Assembly: GCF_035978755.1 (NCBI RefSeq)
Contig: NZ_CP108414.1
Coordinates: forward strand, 186,001-250,000
Reading direction: 5' to 3'
DNA length: 64,000 nucleotides
Origin: Streptomyces sp. NBC_01298
GTDB lineage: Bacteria; Actinomycetota; Actinomycetes; Streptomycetales; Streptomycetaceae
Shown: positions 8,159 through 16,031 of the stretch, piece after piece
Layout: each line of letters begins with the position of its first letter
Numbering within the stretch: position 1 is the stretch's first letter
Program-made: the position numbers and the translations under genes
The notes under the pieces: generated by a model
Database searches by the model: none
What the model saw: the letters and a program-made list of their open reading frames with translations, nothing else
Told to the model about the DNA's origin: nothing

Positions 8159-8565
8159 TCTTCGTCCCCCCTGTTCGATTCACTGCCGGATCCGCTCAGT
8201 ACGGAGGTGAACAGTGCGGTGATGTCTTCTTGCTCGAGGCCCGCCAGCCTGGCCCGTGCCAGCCACTGCGCCAGCTCGGTGCGCAGTTCCCCGTCTGCCG
8301 CCCCGCCCTCGCCCAGCGTCCGCAGGACGAAGGTGCCGAGCCCTCTGCGGCCCTCCACCAGCCCCTCACGTTCGAGTTCCCGGTACGCCTTGAGCACGGT
8401 GTTGGGATTGACGGCAAGGGCCTCGACCACCTCACGGGCAGTGGGCAGCCGGTCCCCCGGCTCCAGCAGGCCCAGGCGAAGGGCCTGTTTGGTCTGCTGC
8501 GCGATCTGGAGATAGGTGGCCACACCACTGCGCCGGTCGATGCGGTACTCGATCACGTCGACCAT
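8155..8565 (-). CDS. GntR-family regulator, YtrA subfamily
   Basis: A 136-residue repressor-type protein. Residues 10-80 are a GntR winged helix: GVATYLQIAQQTKQALRLG, then LEPGDRLPTAREVVEALAVN and PNTVLKAYRELEREGLVEGR. The short C-terminal helical part (about 45 residues) is the mark of the YtrA subfamily, which lacks a large effector domain. The start ATG at 8565 has a strong AAAGGGGG ribosome site. It leads the ABC operon, and a perfect palindrome (8571-8592) covers its ribosome site and leader, which points to autorepression. Confidence 0.92.
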   Translation of the reverse strand: MVDVIEYRIDRRSGVATYLQIAQQTKQALRLGLLEPGDRLPTAREVVEALAVNPNTVLKAYRELEREGLVEGRRGLGTFVLRTLGEGGAADGELRTELAQWLARARLAGLEQEDITALFTSVLSGSGSESNRGDEE

Positions 8566-8570
8566 CCCCC

Positions 8571-8592
8571 TTTCACTAGGGAAGTAGTGAAA
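8571..8592. promoter_or_regulatory. Operator of the YtrA-type repressor
   Basis: TTTCACTA (8571-8578) and TAGTGAAA (8585-8592) form a perfect inverted repeat with a 6-base spacer, 5 bases before the regulator's ATG. On the minus strand a TTGACA hexamer lies at 8621-8616, 17-18 bases before a weak -10 (CACTCT, 8597-8592), so the operator begins right after the putative -10 and should block transcription start. Confidence 0.7.
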
Positions 8593-8819
8593 GAGTGACG
8601 TGTGGGCGTCCCGGCTGTCAAGAGCGCTCGGGTACCGGCGCTACCGGCGCCGAGGCGGCCCGACTCATCGCGCTCGGGAGCGGAGCCGCGGGTCCGGTGG
8701 GACGGGATCCGGACCGGTCTTCCCAGGCCACGAGTACACTCGATGAGTTTGATCAGCTTTCGGACGCCGTACTCGACGCAGTACCGGGTGCCGGACTTGC
8801 CACAGGAGCCACCACCGAG

Positions 8820-9287
8820 ATGATCTCCCTGCGTGAAGTGCTCGACAGTGACCTGCCTGTCTTCTGGGGGCATCTCTCCGACCCCGAGGCGCAGCACGTG
8901 GCCGCTGTCACCAGGAAGTACCACTACGACAGGGAGCACTTCGACAGCCACTGGGCCAGGATCCGCTCCAACCCCGATGTCCTGATGCGCACCGTACTCG
9001 CCGGCGACGAGGTGGTCGGCCACGCCGCGGTGTACGGGCCGCCGGACGAACGCGAAGTCACGTACTGGATCGATCGAAAGCACTGGGGCCGCGGCATCGC
9101 CACGGCGGCGCTCACGGCGCTGGTCGATCTCGTGAGCGTTCGGCCGTTGCGTGCCCACTCGGCAGCCGACAACACCGGCTCGATCCGCGTACTGGAGAAG
9201 TGCGGCTTCGTCATCACCGGGCAGGGAAGGGGCTTCGGCCAAGCACGGGGCGGCGAGATCGACGAAGTGCTGCTCACCCTTTCCTGA
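8820..9287 (+). CDS. GNAT-family N-acetyltransferase (RimJ/RimL-like)
   Basis: A 155-residue GNAT. After ISLREVLDSDLPVFWGHLSD the protein shows the acetyl-CoA binding motif in IDRKHWGRGIATAALTALVD (R/Q-x-x-G-x-G/A type) and the late helix NTGSIRVLEKCGFVITGQG, which is typical of RimJ/RimL-like enzymes. Substrate could be a protein N-terminus, an amino acid or a small amine. ATG 8820 has AGGAG at 8804-8808; an open frame continues upstream but without a ribosome site. It diverges from the ABC operon, about 250 bp away. Confidence 0.85.
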   Translation: MISLREVLDSDLPVFWGHLSDPEAQHVAAVTRKYHYDREHFDSHWARIRSNPDVLMRTVLAGDEVVGHAAVYGPPDEREVTYWIDRKHWGRGIATAALTALVDLVSVRPLRAHSAADNTGSIRVLEKCGFVITGQGRGFGQARGGEIDEVLLTLS

Positions 9288-9314
9288 AGACAGCCCGGTC
9301 GCCTGGTGACCGCC

Positions 9315-9757
9315 ATGCGCGGCCCGCCGCGTTCTTCGGGGCCCGTGCAGCCCTTGTACGGTGTCGTGGGTCTCCCGTGGTGGCGGTAGGAGTTGTGGCG
9401 GGTTCGGCGTTCGCCGCCGAGGCACCCGCCGCGGCCGGTGCCGTACAGAAGGCCCAGCGGGCCGAGCGGCAGGCGCGGGGGACGCCGGCGAAGCGTGCCG
9501 CGTCGCCAAGATCAAGCAGGTCGGGACCTGCTACCACATCTACGCCGGGAAGCTCCTGTCGCCGGGGCGGCTCGGCGGGGCCGAGGAAGCCGATCTGCTC
9601 GGTGTCGGCAAGGCCGGCGTGCTGTGGGAGTACCTCGGCCACCCGAACGGGTCGCTCACGGCCAGAATCAAGATCGGCGCCGGCTCCTCCAGGACTTGGC
9701 CGGCCGGTCATCAACCGGCTGAAGCAGCACCGGACGGTGGCCGCCGGGCAGGACTAG
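9315..9757 (+). pseudogene. Frameshifted small secreted protein
   Basis: A plausible exported protein can be followed only by changing frame. ATG 9315 starts MRGPPRSSGPVQPLYGVVG; the signal-like part VVAVGVVAGSAFAAEAPA is in a second frame; from about 9490 AKIKQVGTCYHIYAGKLLSP and LGVGKAGVLWEYLGHPNGS are in a third; and the end INRLKQHRTVAAGQD (stop 9755-9757) is back in the second frame. At least two indels are needed, so the gene is probably dead unless the sequence has errors. The family is not recognised. Confidence 0.42.
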
Positions 9758-9835
9758 CGCCGTGATGTCCACCTCGGCACCGCCACCGTCACAGCCCTCG
9801 CCATCTGGCTCCGCACGTGATCGACCGGACAGGTC

Positions 9836-10369
9836 CTAGTTGTCGATCTCGGGGTTGATGTCGGGGTCCTCACGGGAGACGCGATAGGTGTTGTTCGGCT
9901 GCCAGTCGCAGACCACGTAGGTGGTCACCACGGGCTCGGTCTTGATGATCTTGCCGCCCCGTGTAAGGACGGGGGTGTAAGTGACCCGGTAGATCAGCCG
10001 GTCCTCTTGCGGGCGGGCCAGGGACACCTTCATGTCCGCGGGTTGGCGGGTGACCCCTGGAGGGGGCGCGTCGTGGACCCGCTGGCCGGTACCGCGCTCG
10101 GGGTTGTCCGAGGTCATATACGCCTCGGCGCGACGGTGTGGGGTGGTCGCGTCGGCGGCGGTGACCGTATGGCTGAGGGTCATGTAGGCGCGGGCGATCG
10201 AGTCCGGAGTGCCGGGGGCCTCCGGATCGGGGGTACGGGCCGGGAGAGTGGCCGTGACCGGCGCCGGCTTGGCGTCGCCTCCCGGGCTGTCCCGGCCGCA
10301 GCCGGTGACGACCAACGCGGCGACGGCGAGTGCGGCGGCGGCCGCTCTGCGGGAGGCTGGGTGCGTCAT
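9836..10369 (-). CDS. Secreted lipoprotein of unknown function
   Basis: A 177-residue lipoprotein. ATG 10369 is preceded by a GGAGAAGAG purine run and gives MTHPASRRAAAAALAVAALV with lipobox VVTGC; an upstream TTG start (10387) would add six polar residues and is less likely. The mature part includes TPDSIARAYMTLSHTVTAAD, then a segment with RLIYRVTYTPVLTRG and YVVCDWQPNNTYRVSRE, suggesting a small NTF2-like or related beta-rich domain, though no family was recognised. No operon partners; the gene stands between a pseudogene and a STAS-domain gene on the other strand. Confidence 0.75.
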   Translation of the reverse strand: MTHPASRRAAAAALAVAALVVTGCGRDSPGGDAKPAPVTATLPARTPDPEAPGTPDSIARAYMTLSHTVTAADATTPHRRAEAYMTSDNPERGTGQRVHDAPPPGVTRQPADMKVSLARPQEDRLIYRVTYTPVLTRGGKIIKTEPVVTTYVVCDWQPNNTYRVSREDPDINPEIDN

Positions 10370-10600
10370 CGGGTTCTCTTCTCCCAATCCAGGTGGCTGA
10401 CGTGCGCGAGTGGGGCGATCTCGAGCTTGACGGGCGCTTCGCCGAGACGCTCTTCCAGGATTTCACCGGCGGGCGGGACTCACCTCGACCGATGCGGTGT
10501 TGTGATCCACCATCAGCTGAGCCATCCGGCGCAGCCGGTGTCTCTCGTGCCGGCACCGTCCGGCACCTTCTGGCAACGGGCTGTCGTCGACTAGCGTGAG

Positions 10601-10981
10601 GTGGTGGACGATCTGCGCCTGTCTCACGAGCATCTGCCCGATGACGTCACGCACGTGGTGGCGGAGGGCGAGTTGGACGTCTTCACCCACCCTCTATTCC
10701 GTGAGCTCTCCGCCGAACTCACCGTCCTCGGACATATATGGCTGGTCGTCGACCTGACCGGGGTCGAGTTCATGGACACATCCGGCGTCGCCGTCCTCCA
10801 CGGTGCGCGCAAGCGGGCGGCCGCACACGGCGGTGCCCTGGCGGTCGTCTGCCACGACGACGGCCGGGGCAAGCCCCACCGCATCATCCGGCTGAGCCGA
10901 TGCGGACCCACCTACGACACCGTGGAGCGTGCGTTGGAGGCGCTGGCCCGGGCCCGCTCGAACTTCGAAGCCGGCAGCTGA
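10601..10981 (+). CDS. STAS-domain anti-sigma factor antagonist
   Basis: A 126-residue single STAS domain, starting at GTG 10601. The core reads VVAEGELDVFTHPLFRELSA, IWLVVDLTGVEFMDTSGVAV and ALAVVCHDD. The DTSG motif has Ser 61 at the position phosphorylated by anti-sigma kinases in SpoIIAA/RsbV-type antagonists. Such proteins release sigma factors of the SigB/SigF type by partner switching; Streptomyces has many. No kinase or sigma factor gene is adjacent, so its partner must be encoded elsewhere. Confidence in the family is high, in the partner nil. Confidence 0.87.
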   Translation: MVDDLRLSHEHLPDDVTHVVAEGELDVFTHPLFRELSAELTVLGHIWLVVDLTGVEFMDTSGVAVLHGARKRAAAHGGALAVVCHDDGRGKPHRIIRLSRCGPTYDTVERALEALARARSNFEAGS

Positions 10982-11035
10982 GCGCGGCGCGTCGTGCCGG
11001 GGACGGGGGCGCCGCAGGAGGTGAGACGAGCCGGT

Positions 11036-11260
11036 TCACCGTGCACCGCGGAGCAGAGCGACGGTGAAGATCCGCAACTCGCGCAACAGGCCCAAGACGT
11101 GCGTGTCCCGGGACGGACGGAAGGGAAGGACGAGCAGTGCGGGCAGGCACGCCGCCGTCACCAACAGGAGGACCGGCAGCAGCAGGACGGTCACGAGGAC
11201 GGTGCGCAGCGAGGAGACGGCGGCTCGGGAGCCCAGGGACAGCAGCAGGGTGGTGAGCAC
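11036..11260 (-). CDS. Small membrane protein
   Basis: A 74-residue protein starting at GTG 11260 behind a perfect GGAGG (ribosome site to start 6-7 bases). It has one or two closely spaced hydrophobic segments (VLVTVLLLPVLLLVTAACLP) followed by a basic, amphipathic tail (LLRELRIFTVALLRGAR). Small proteins of this kind are common in Streptomyces and have no assigned role. The longer frame reaching upstream to 11563 is antisense to the ATPase gene leader and was not used. Confidence 0.7.
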   Translation of the reverse strand: MLTTLLLSLGSRAAVSSLRTVLVTVLLLPVLLLVTAACLPALLVLPFRPSRDTHVLGLLRELRIFTVALLRGAR

Positions 11261-11523
11261 GGGGACCTCCTGGTGGGTACGGACGGCGTACGTCGGTGAC
11301 GAGCCGTGAGACCCACCGTGCGGCCCGGCCGGAGGGCCGGGACGGGTGGCGATCGGTGGCGACGGAAGGGCCCCGCGGCCGTGCTGTCGGCGGCACGAAG
11401 GCGACCGGTTGCGATGGAAGGCGAGGAGTGGCGAAGGGGCGAGAAACGCGGGAACGGGGGGCGGACGGGCAGGGCGGCCCGTCCGGAAGTGGTGACGGCC
11501 GCTCCCCCGCCGCCCGGTCGGCC

Positions 11524-14445
11524 ATGCGCAGGCCGCGGCAGGTGCCCGTGCCGCGCTTGCCACCGGGGCCGTTGCGCACGCTCAAGCTGCGGCTGCACAC
11601 CCTTTACCGGGCAGCCGGTGCGCCCTCCGTCGTGGGGATCGCCGAGCTGGTCGCGCAGGACGACGAGTTGCCCGGTGCGCCGTCCAAGGACACGGTTCAC
11701 CGGCTGCTCGGCAGTGCCCAGTTGGCCTCCCTCGAGGACACCGTCTCGGTGGCCGCCGTACTCGCCTCCGCGGCCGGTGCGGAACGGGCGGCCGTGGACA
11801 CCGAAATCCGGGCCCTGTGGGTGCGGGCCGGGCTGGAGCGGGGGACGACGCTCCGCCCCGCGGGCCGCTGGGACCCGCTGTGGCTCGGGGTGCATCCGGC
11901 ACCGGACACGGACGGCTCCGGCGACGGCCCCCTGCCCCTGTACCTGGAGCGCCCGCACGACGTGACCTTGCGCCGCCGCCTCGGGCATGCCGCACACTCC
12001 GGGTCCACCGTGTTCGTCCTGCTCGTCGGCCGGTCGGCGACGGGAAAGACCCGGGCCGCCTGGGAGGGCGTACGGGAAGCGCTGCCCGACTGGCCGGTGC
12101 TCTTCCCGTCCGACGCCCGTGAGTTGGCCGCGTGGACGGCGCAGAACGGCATCGACGGACGGACGGTGCTGTGGCTCGACGAAACCCAGCGCTACCTGTC
12201 GGGGGCGAGCGGCGAGGAGGCCGCCCGCGCGGTGCTGCGGCTGATGGAGGAGGTCGCTCCGCTCGCGGTGGTGGGCACGATCTGGCCCGAGCACCTGCGA
12301 CGGCTGACCGAGGGCGGTCAGGACCGGTGGGGGCCCGGGCCCGAAGCGGGGGCGGGGGCGGGGGCGGGGGCGGGTGCGGGGCACCACGTCCGCGCCCTGC
12401 TCACCGGGCGGCACGTCGTCATCGACGTCCCGGACACCCTGCCCGCCCGGGTGCCGGGGCTGACGGGTGCCGCGGCCCGGGATCCGCGGGTGGCCGCGGC
12501 GCTGCGGGCGGCCGGCTCCAGCGGACGGATGCTGCAGCACCTCACGTCCGGCCCCGCTCTGGTGGGACGCTGGGAGAGCGGGCCGGACCACTGGTTCAGC
12601 GCCGCCGAGTACGCCGTCTTGACCGCGGCCCTGGACGCGCGGCGACTGGGGCACGCGAGCGCCGTTCCGGCGCGGTTCCTCAGTGAGGCGGCGGCCGGGT
12701 ACCTGGACGCGCGGGCCCGGGCCACGGCCGGCCCGGACTGGTTCGCGGAGGCCGTGGAATCGCTGACCACGGCGCACGGTGCCGTTCCGGCCGCGCTGAT
12801 CGCCGAACGGCACCGCCCGGGGGTGGGCGCCCCGGACGGCTACCGGCCCGACGACTACCTCGATCAGCACGCCCGCCGGGTCCGGGCGCTCAGCGTGCCA
12901 CCGGCCGGATTCTGGGAGGCGGCCCGCCGGGCGCGTACGGGAGACGACGCCCACGCCTTGGCCACGGCCGCGGCGGACCGGCGGCGGTACGGCGTCGCGC
13001 TGTCCCTCTACGAGCGGGCGGCGGAGCTCGGTTCGGGGCGGGCCAGGGCCTCCTGGGCCGTACTGCTCGAGATCACCGACGGTCCCGGGGCTGCCGAGGC
13101 CGTCGCGGCCGGGGACCCGGGCGCGTGGGCGGCCCTGGGAGCGTTCCGTGAGGACGCGTCGGGACCGGTCGTCGCCGAAGCCGCGTACGCGCGGGCCGCC
13201 GGGCTGGGTGACGCCTGGAGCTGGTCGGCGCTGGCCCGGATCCGGGAGGGCGGCGACGGATCCGGGGACGCGGTCGCCGAGGCGGCCACTGCCGCCGGTC
13301 ACACGGTGGTCTGGCGCGTGCTCGGCCGGATCCGGGAGGCACGCGGCGACCGGTCCGGGGGACGACGGCCCCTCGAACGGGCCGAGGCACTGGGGGACGC
13401 CTGGGGAACGATGGGCCTGGCCCGGCTCGCGGAACGGGACGGCGACCGTGCCGCGGCGGTCCGCCACGCCGAGCGGGCCGCCGCGGCCGGGATGACGGCC
13501 GCGCACCCGCTCCTCGTACGGCTCCACTGGAACGGCGAGGACCGTTCGGCGGCTCAGGAGGCGGCGCGCCTCGGAGCCGCCGTGGGGGAAGCCGAGGGGT
13601 GGGCCGTCCTGGCCAGGCTGCGGGAGGCGGACGGCGACCCGGCCGGGGCGGCCGCCGCGTACCGTGCGGCCGTCAGACTGGGGATGTCGACCGCCTGGTC
13701 CCGGTTGGCCCTGATGGCCGAGCGGGCGGACGACCGGCCGGCGGCCGAGGAGTGGGCCGCTCTGGCGGCCCGAGCCGGTGACGGCGATGCGTGGACGGCG
13801 CTCGCGGAACTACGGCAGTCCCGGAGCGACCTGCCGGGTGCCGATCAGGCGGCTCGGGAGGCCGGCCTCGTGGGTGGTGTGGAGGCGTGGACCAGCCTTG
13901 CCCGGGCGCGCGAACTGGAGGGGGCTCCGGACGCCGCGGAGTCGGCCGCCGAGCACGCCGCCGAGCACGGATCGCCACTGGCCTGGGGCGCACTGTCGCG
14001 GATGCGCGAACGCGCCGGGGACCGTCCGGGCTCCCGTCGGGCCGTGCGGCGCGCGGTCGACCTGGGCGCGGTGGAGGCCTGGACGGCACTGGGCCGGGTG
14101 CGCGAGGACGGCGGCGACACGGCGGGCGCGGAGCGCTGTTACCTGCGCGGGGCGGCGGCCGGTGACACGGCCGCGCTCGCGGCGCTCGGACCGCTTCTGG
14201 CCGGCTCCGGGCGCATGGCCGAGGCGCGGGAGGCCTACCGGCGCGCCGTCGACGCGGGTCATACCGAGGCATGGGAGGGCCTGTTGTCGGCCCTTGCCAC
14301 GCTCCCGCCGCGCCCGACCGGAGTCCGCCCGACCGGAGTCCGCTCGACGGACCGGCTCCGCCGCGTCGGCCTGCCCGTCACGGCTGAGGCGTCCGAAGCG
14401 CCCGGCCCCGGCGGCGCCGGAAGCGGGAGTCCCGGCTTCGTGTGA
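11524..14445 (+). CDS. STAND-like P-loop ATPase with N-terminal HTH-type domain and Sel1/TPR-like repeats
   Basis: A 973-residue cytoplasmic protein. Residues 1-100 form a helical adaptor with TLKLRLHTLYRAAGAPSV and SKDTVHRLLGSAQLASLEDT, similar to the XRE-like domain that precedes NTPases in Streptomyces. Walker A is GRSATGKT (Lys 175) and Walker B is TVLWLDETQR (Asp 219, Glu 220), with a helical ARC2/winged region behind. From about residue 480 to 940 there are some thirteen short repeats of the type A-x-x-G-x-x-x-A-W-x-x-L-A-R-x-R-E, a Sel1/TPR-like solenoid. The order adaptor, switch ATPase, sensor solenoid is that of STAND signal proteins, some of which act in defence or stress. ATG 11524 was taken as start; an open frame reaches back to 11296 but is low-complexity. 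Confidence 0.82.
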   Translation: MRRPRQVPVPRLPPGPLRTLKLRLHTLYRAAGAPSVVGIAELVAQDDELPGAPSKDTVHRLLGSAQLASLEDTVSVAAVLASAAGAERAAVDTEIRALWVRAGLERGTTLRPAGRWDPLWLGVHPAPDTDGSGDGPLPLYLERPHDVTLRRRLGHAAHSGSTVFVLLVGRSATGKTRAAWEGVREALPDWPVLFPSDARELAAWTAQNGIDGRTVLWLDETQRYLSGASGEEAARAVLRLMEEVAPLAVVGTIWPEHLRRLTEGGQDRWGPGPEAGAGAGAGAGAGHHVRALLTGRHVVIDVPDTLPARVPGLTGAAARDPRVAAALRAAGSSGRMLQHLTSGPALVGRWESGPDHWFSAAEYAVLTAALDARRLGHASAVPARFLSEAAAGYLDARARATAGPDWFAEAVESLTTAHGAVPAALIAERHRPGVGAPDGYRPDDYLDQHARRVRALSVPPAGFWEAARRARTGDDAHALATAAADRRRYGVALSLYERAAELGSGRARASWAVLLEITDGPGAAEAVAAGDPGAWAALGAFREDASGPVVAEAAYARAAGLGDAWSWSALARIREGGDGSGDAVAEAATAAGHTVVWRVLGRIREARGDRSGGRRPLERAEALGDAWGTMGLARLAERDGDRAAAVRHAERAAAAGMTAAHPLLVRLHWNGEDRSAAQEAARLGAAVGEAEGWAVLARLREADGDPAGAAAAYRAAVRLGMSTAWSRLALMAERADDRPAAEEWAALAARAGDGDAWTALAELRQSRSDLPGADQAAREAGLVGGVEAWTSLARARELEGAPDAAESAAEHAAEHGSPLAWGALSRMRERAGDRPGSRRAVRRAVDLGAVEAWTALGRVREDGGDTAGAERCYLRGAAAGDTAALAALGPLLAGSGRMAEAREAYRRAVDAGHTEAWEGLLSALATLPPRPTGVRPTGVRSTDRLRRVGLPVTAEASEAPGPGGAGSGSPGFV
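12346..12381 (+). repeat. GCGGGG hexanucleotide run inside the STAND gene
   Basis: Six tandem copies of GCGGGG (the fifth ends in T) encode Ala-Gly repeats at residues 275-286 of the STAND-like protein. They lie in a loop after the Walker B domain. Runs of this kind change length by slippage, here in steps of two residues that keep the frame. Confidence 0.85.
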
Positions 14446-14538
14446 CGCCCGGCCGCGATCTCTCAGCACCGTGTCAGTACGCCACCTGCACGAACCACGC
14501 GAAGAGCTCCCGAACGGGGAGCCTCGGCACTGGCCTCG

Positions 14539-14901
14539 TCACTGGCCTGGAAGGCCGACGGCGACCTCGTCGGCGGAGGGGCCGCTCCGCTTGGCCCGCG
14601 CGTCGGCGACGGCGTACGGCAGCCCGGGCAGCAGCAGGACCGCAGTCGCCCACAGGGGCAGTGTGAACAGCACGCCGTCACCGGCCAACAGGCTGGTGAG
14701 GATCGCGGCGGGCAGGGCGGCGGCGAGGCCCCAGTTCGCGCCGAGGCCCAGGCTGCCCCTCCGCAGCTCCCAGCCGACCGAGGCCACACCGAGGACGGTC
14801 CAGAAGGCCAGGTGGTCGGGGGTTACGGCGAGCGTGGTGGTCCAGCGCCGCAGGTAGGCGAACAGCAGGACGCAGCCGATCACGAAACGGGCCAGGGACA
14901 C
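14539..14901 (-). CDS. Membrane protein, probably the C-terminal half of a split gene
   Basis: A 120-residue frame opening at GTG 14901 with four hydrophobic segments: LARFVIGCVLLFAYLRRW, LAFWTVLGVASVGWEL, LAAALPAAILTSLLAGDG and LWATAVLLLPGLPYAVADAR. It has no convincing ribosome site. The upstream small gene ends in TAG at 14946-14944 in exactly the same frame, with 14 sense codons in between, so both pieces may once have been one protein of about 194 residues: a short helical N-domain followed by a four-helix membrane part. It could still be translated alone from GTG 14901. Confidence 0.55.
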   Translation of the reverse strand: MSLARFVIGCVLLFAYLRRWTTTLAVTPDHLAFWTVLGVASVGWELRRGSLGLGANWGLAAALPAAILTSLLAGDGVLFTLPLWATAVLLLPGLPYAVADARAKRSGPSADEVAVGLPGQ

Positions 14902-14943
14902 GGTGCGCAGTGCCCGGCGCGGGAGCGGGGCCCGTGCCCGCGC

Positions 14944-15123
14944 CTATGCCGCGGCGAAGCCGCGGACGTCCCGGCCGACGACGTTCTGCGCCGTACGGCC
15001 GGCCGCCTGGGCGTCCTCCAGGCGCGAGGAGAGCTCCTCGAACATCTCCCGTACGGCCGCGTCGTCGATCCCCCGGTACTCCCAGTTGCTGCGGCAGACC
15101 GCGAGTATCTGCTCGTTCGTCAT
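14944..15123 (-). CDS. Small helical protein, probably the N-terminal half of the same split gene
   Basis: A 59-residue frame with a good start: ATG 15123 preceded by GGGGGAAG. It reads MTNEQILAVCRSNWEYRGID then AAVREMFEELSSRLEDAQAA and ends VVGRDVRGFAAA. The helical pattern resembles DUF1048/HAAS-type domains that precede membrane segments in other actinobacteria, where the equivalent stretch continues with Trp. Here a TAG replaces that codon. Reading on through the amber codon gives ARARAPLPRRALRT and then the membrane protein described in the previous entry. Confidence 0.6.
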   Translation of the reverse strand: MTNEQILAVCRSNWEYRGIDDAAVREMFEELSSRLEDAQAAGRTAQNVVGRDVRGFAAA

Positions 15124-15175
15124 GGTGTGCTTCCCCCCCCTGGGTTCCGTGCCGGTCATGATGCGGCCCAGTTCC

Positions 15176-15920
15176 TCAGCGGCGCAGGTAGTCCTGGCGG
15201 AGGGCTTCCAGGATGTCGGCGGCCTCGGTGAGACCGGCGGCGCGGCAGCGGGTGGCCGCCGTGGTGAGGCGGCCGACCGCCTCCTGGAAGTGGCCGAGGC
15301 CCTTGCCTTCGATCAGGGCGGCCATCCGTACCGCTTCGGCGCGCGGCACCTCGCCGTGCTCGCCGCCCTCCTCGTGGGCCGCGATGGCCGCCTCCGCCTG
15401 GGGCAGGGCCTCCTCGTAGCGCTCGACCTCCGCCAGGACACAGGCCCGGCGATAGTGCACGGTGCCGCGCTCGTACCAGTGCCCGAAGTCCTCGGCGTCC
15501 TGGGGTACTCCGGCGCGGACCGCGTCCGCCCGCGCGAGGTGCACCAGCGCCGCGTCCAGGCCTTCGGCTTCCCTCGCCGACACGGTGAGACGCGCGAACC
15601 GGCACATCATGTGGATGATCAGCGACGGGTTCGGCGCCTCGGCGTGCGAGGCGACCGCGCTCGTACGCCGCGGTCGCCGCGTCCCATCGGTCGGCCATCG
15701 CCAGCGTGACGGCCGCTTCCGCCGCCACCATGGTGTGGACCGCGCGGCCGTCTTCCCATGCGGCAACGGTGTCCGCCAGCCGCAGGAACTCCTCCGCCGC
15801 GGGCAGGTATTCGCCGAGATCCCGCAGGCCGCGGCCCAGGGACAGGCGGGCCTGGGCGAAGGCCCGTTCGTTGTCCGCGGAGGGGGCACGCGGTGGAGCG
15901 CCGGGCCTTGAGGCGTCATC
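15176..15920 (-). pseudogene. Frameshifted and truncated TPR-repeat protein
   Basis: Two frames together give the C-terminal part of a tetratricopeptide protein. From about 15890 down to 15660: NERAFAQARLSLGRGLRDLG, then EYLPAAEEFLRLADTVAAWE and AMADRWDAATAAYER. A one-base loss near 15660 moves the reading to another frame: HAEAPNPSLIIHMMCRFARL, the conserved GLDAALVHLARADAVRAG, RYEEALPQAEAAIAAHEE and the end ILEALRQDYLRR. Such tails belong to large Streptomyces TPR/ATPase regulators of 700-1000 residues, so most of the 5' part is also lost. There is no usable start codon. Confidence 0.6.
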
Positions 15921-16031
15921 CTTGTTCGCAGGTGGACAGTGCCGGGGCGCCTTTCCGCCGTGTCGTCGCCACCCCGTACTCTCCCGCTGATCAGGAAGCA
16001 CACGGGGTGCACGACCAAGCGGGGGCAGTAC

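Noticed and set aside
8616..8632. GAGCGCTC (8622-8629) as a further LacI-type operator.
   Set aside because: Only an 8-bp core is present, the flanks do not match, and the adjacent genes are unrelated to glucan use.
11191..13527. Long minus-strand open frame (778 codons) opposite the STAND-like gene.
   Set aside because: Composition is Arg/Gly/Pro-rich and shows no domains; it is the antisense shadow typical of high-GC genes.
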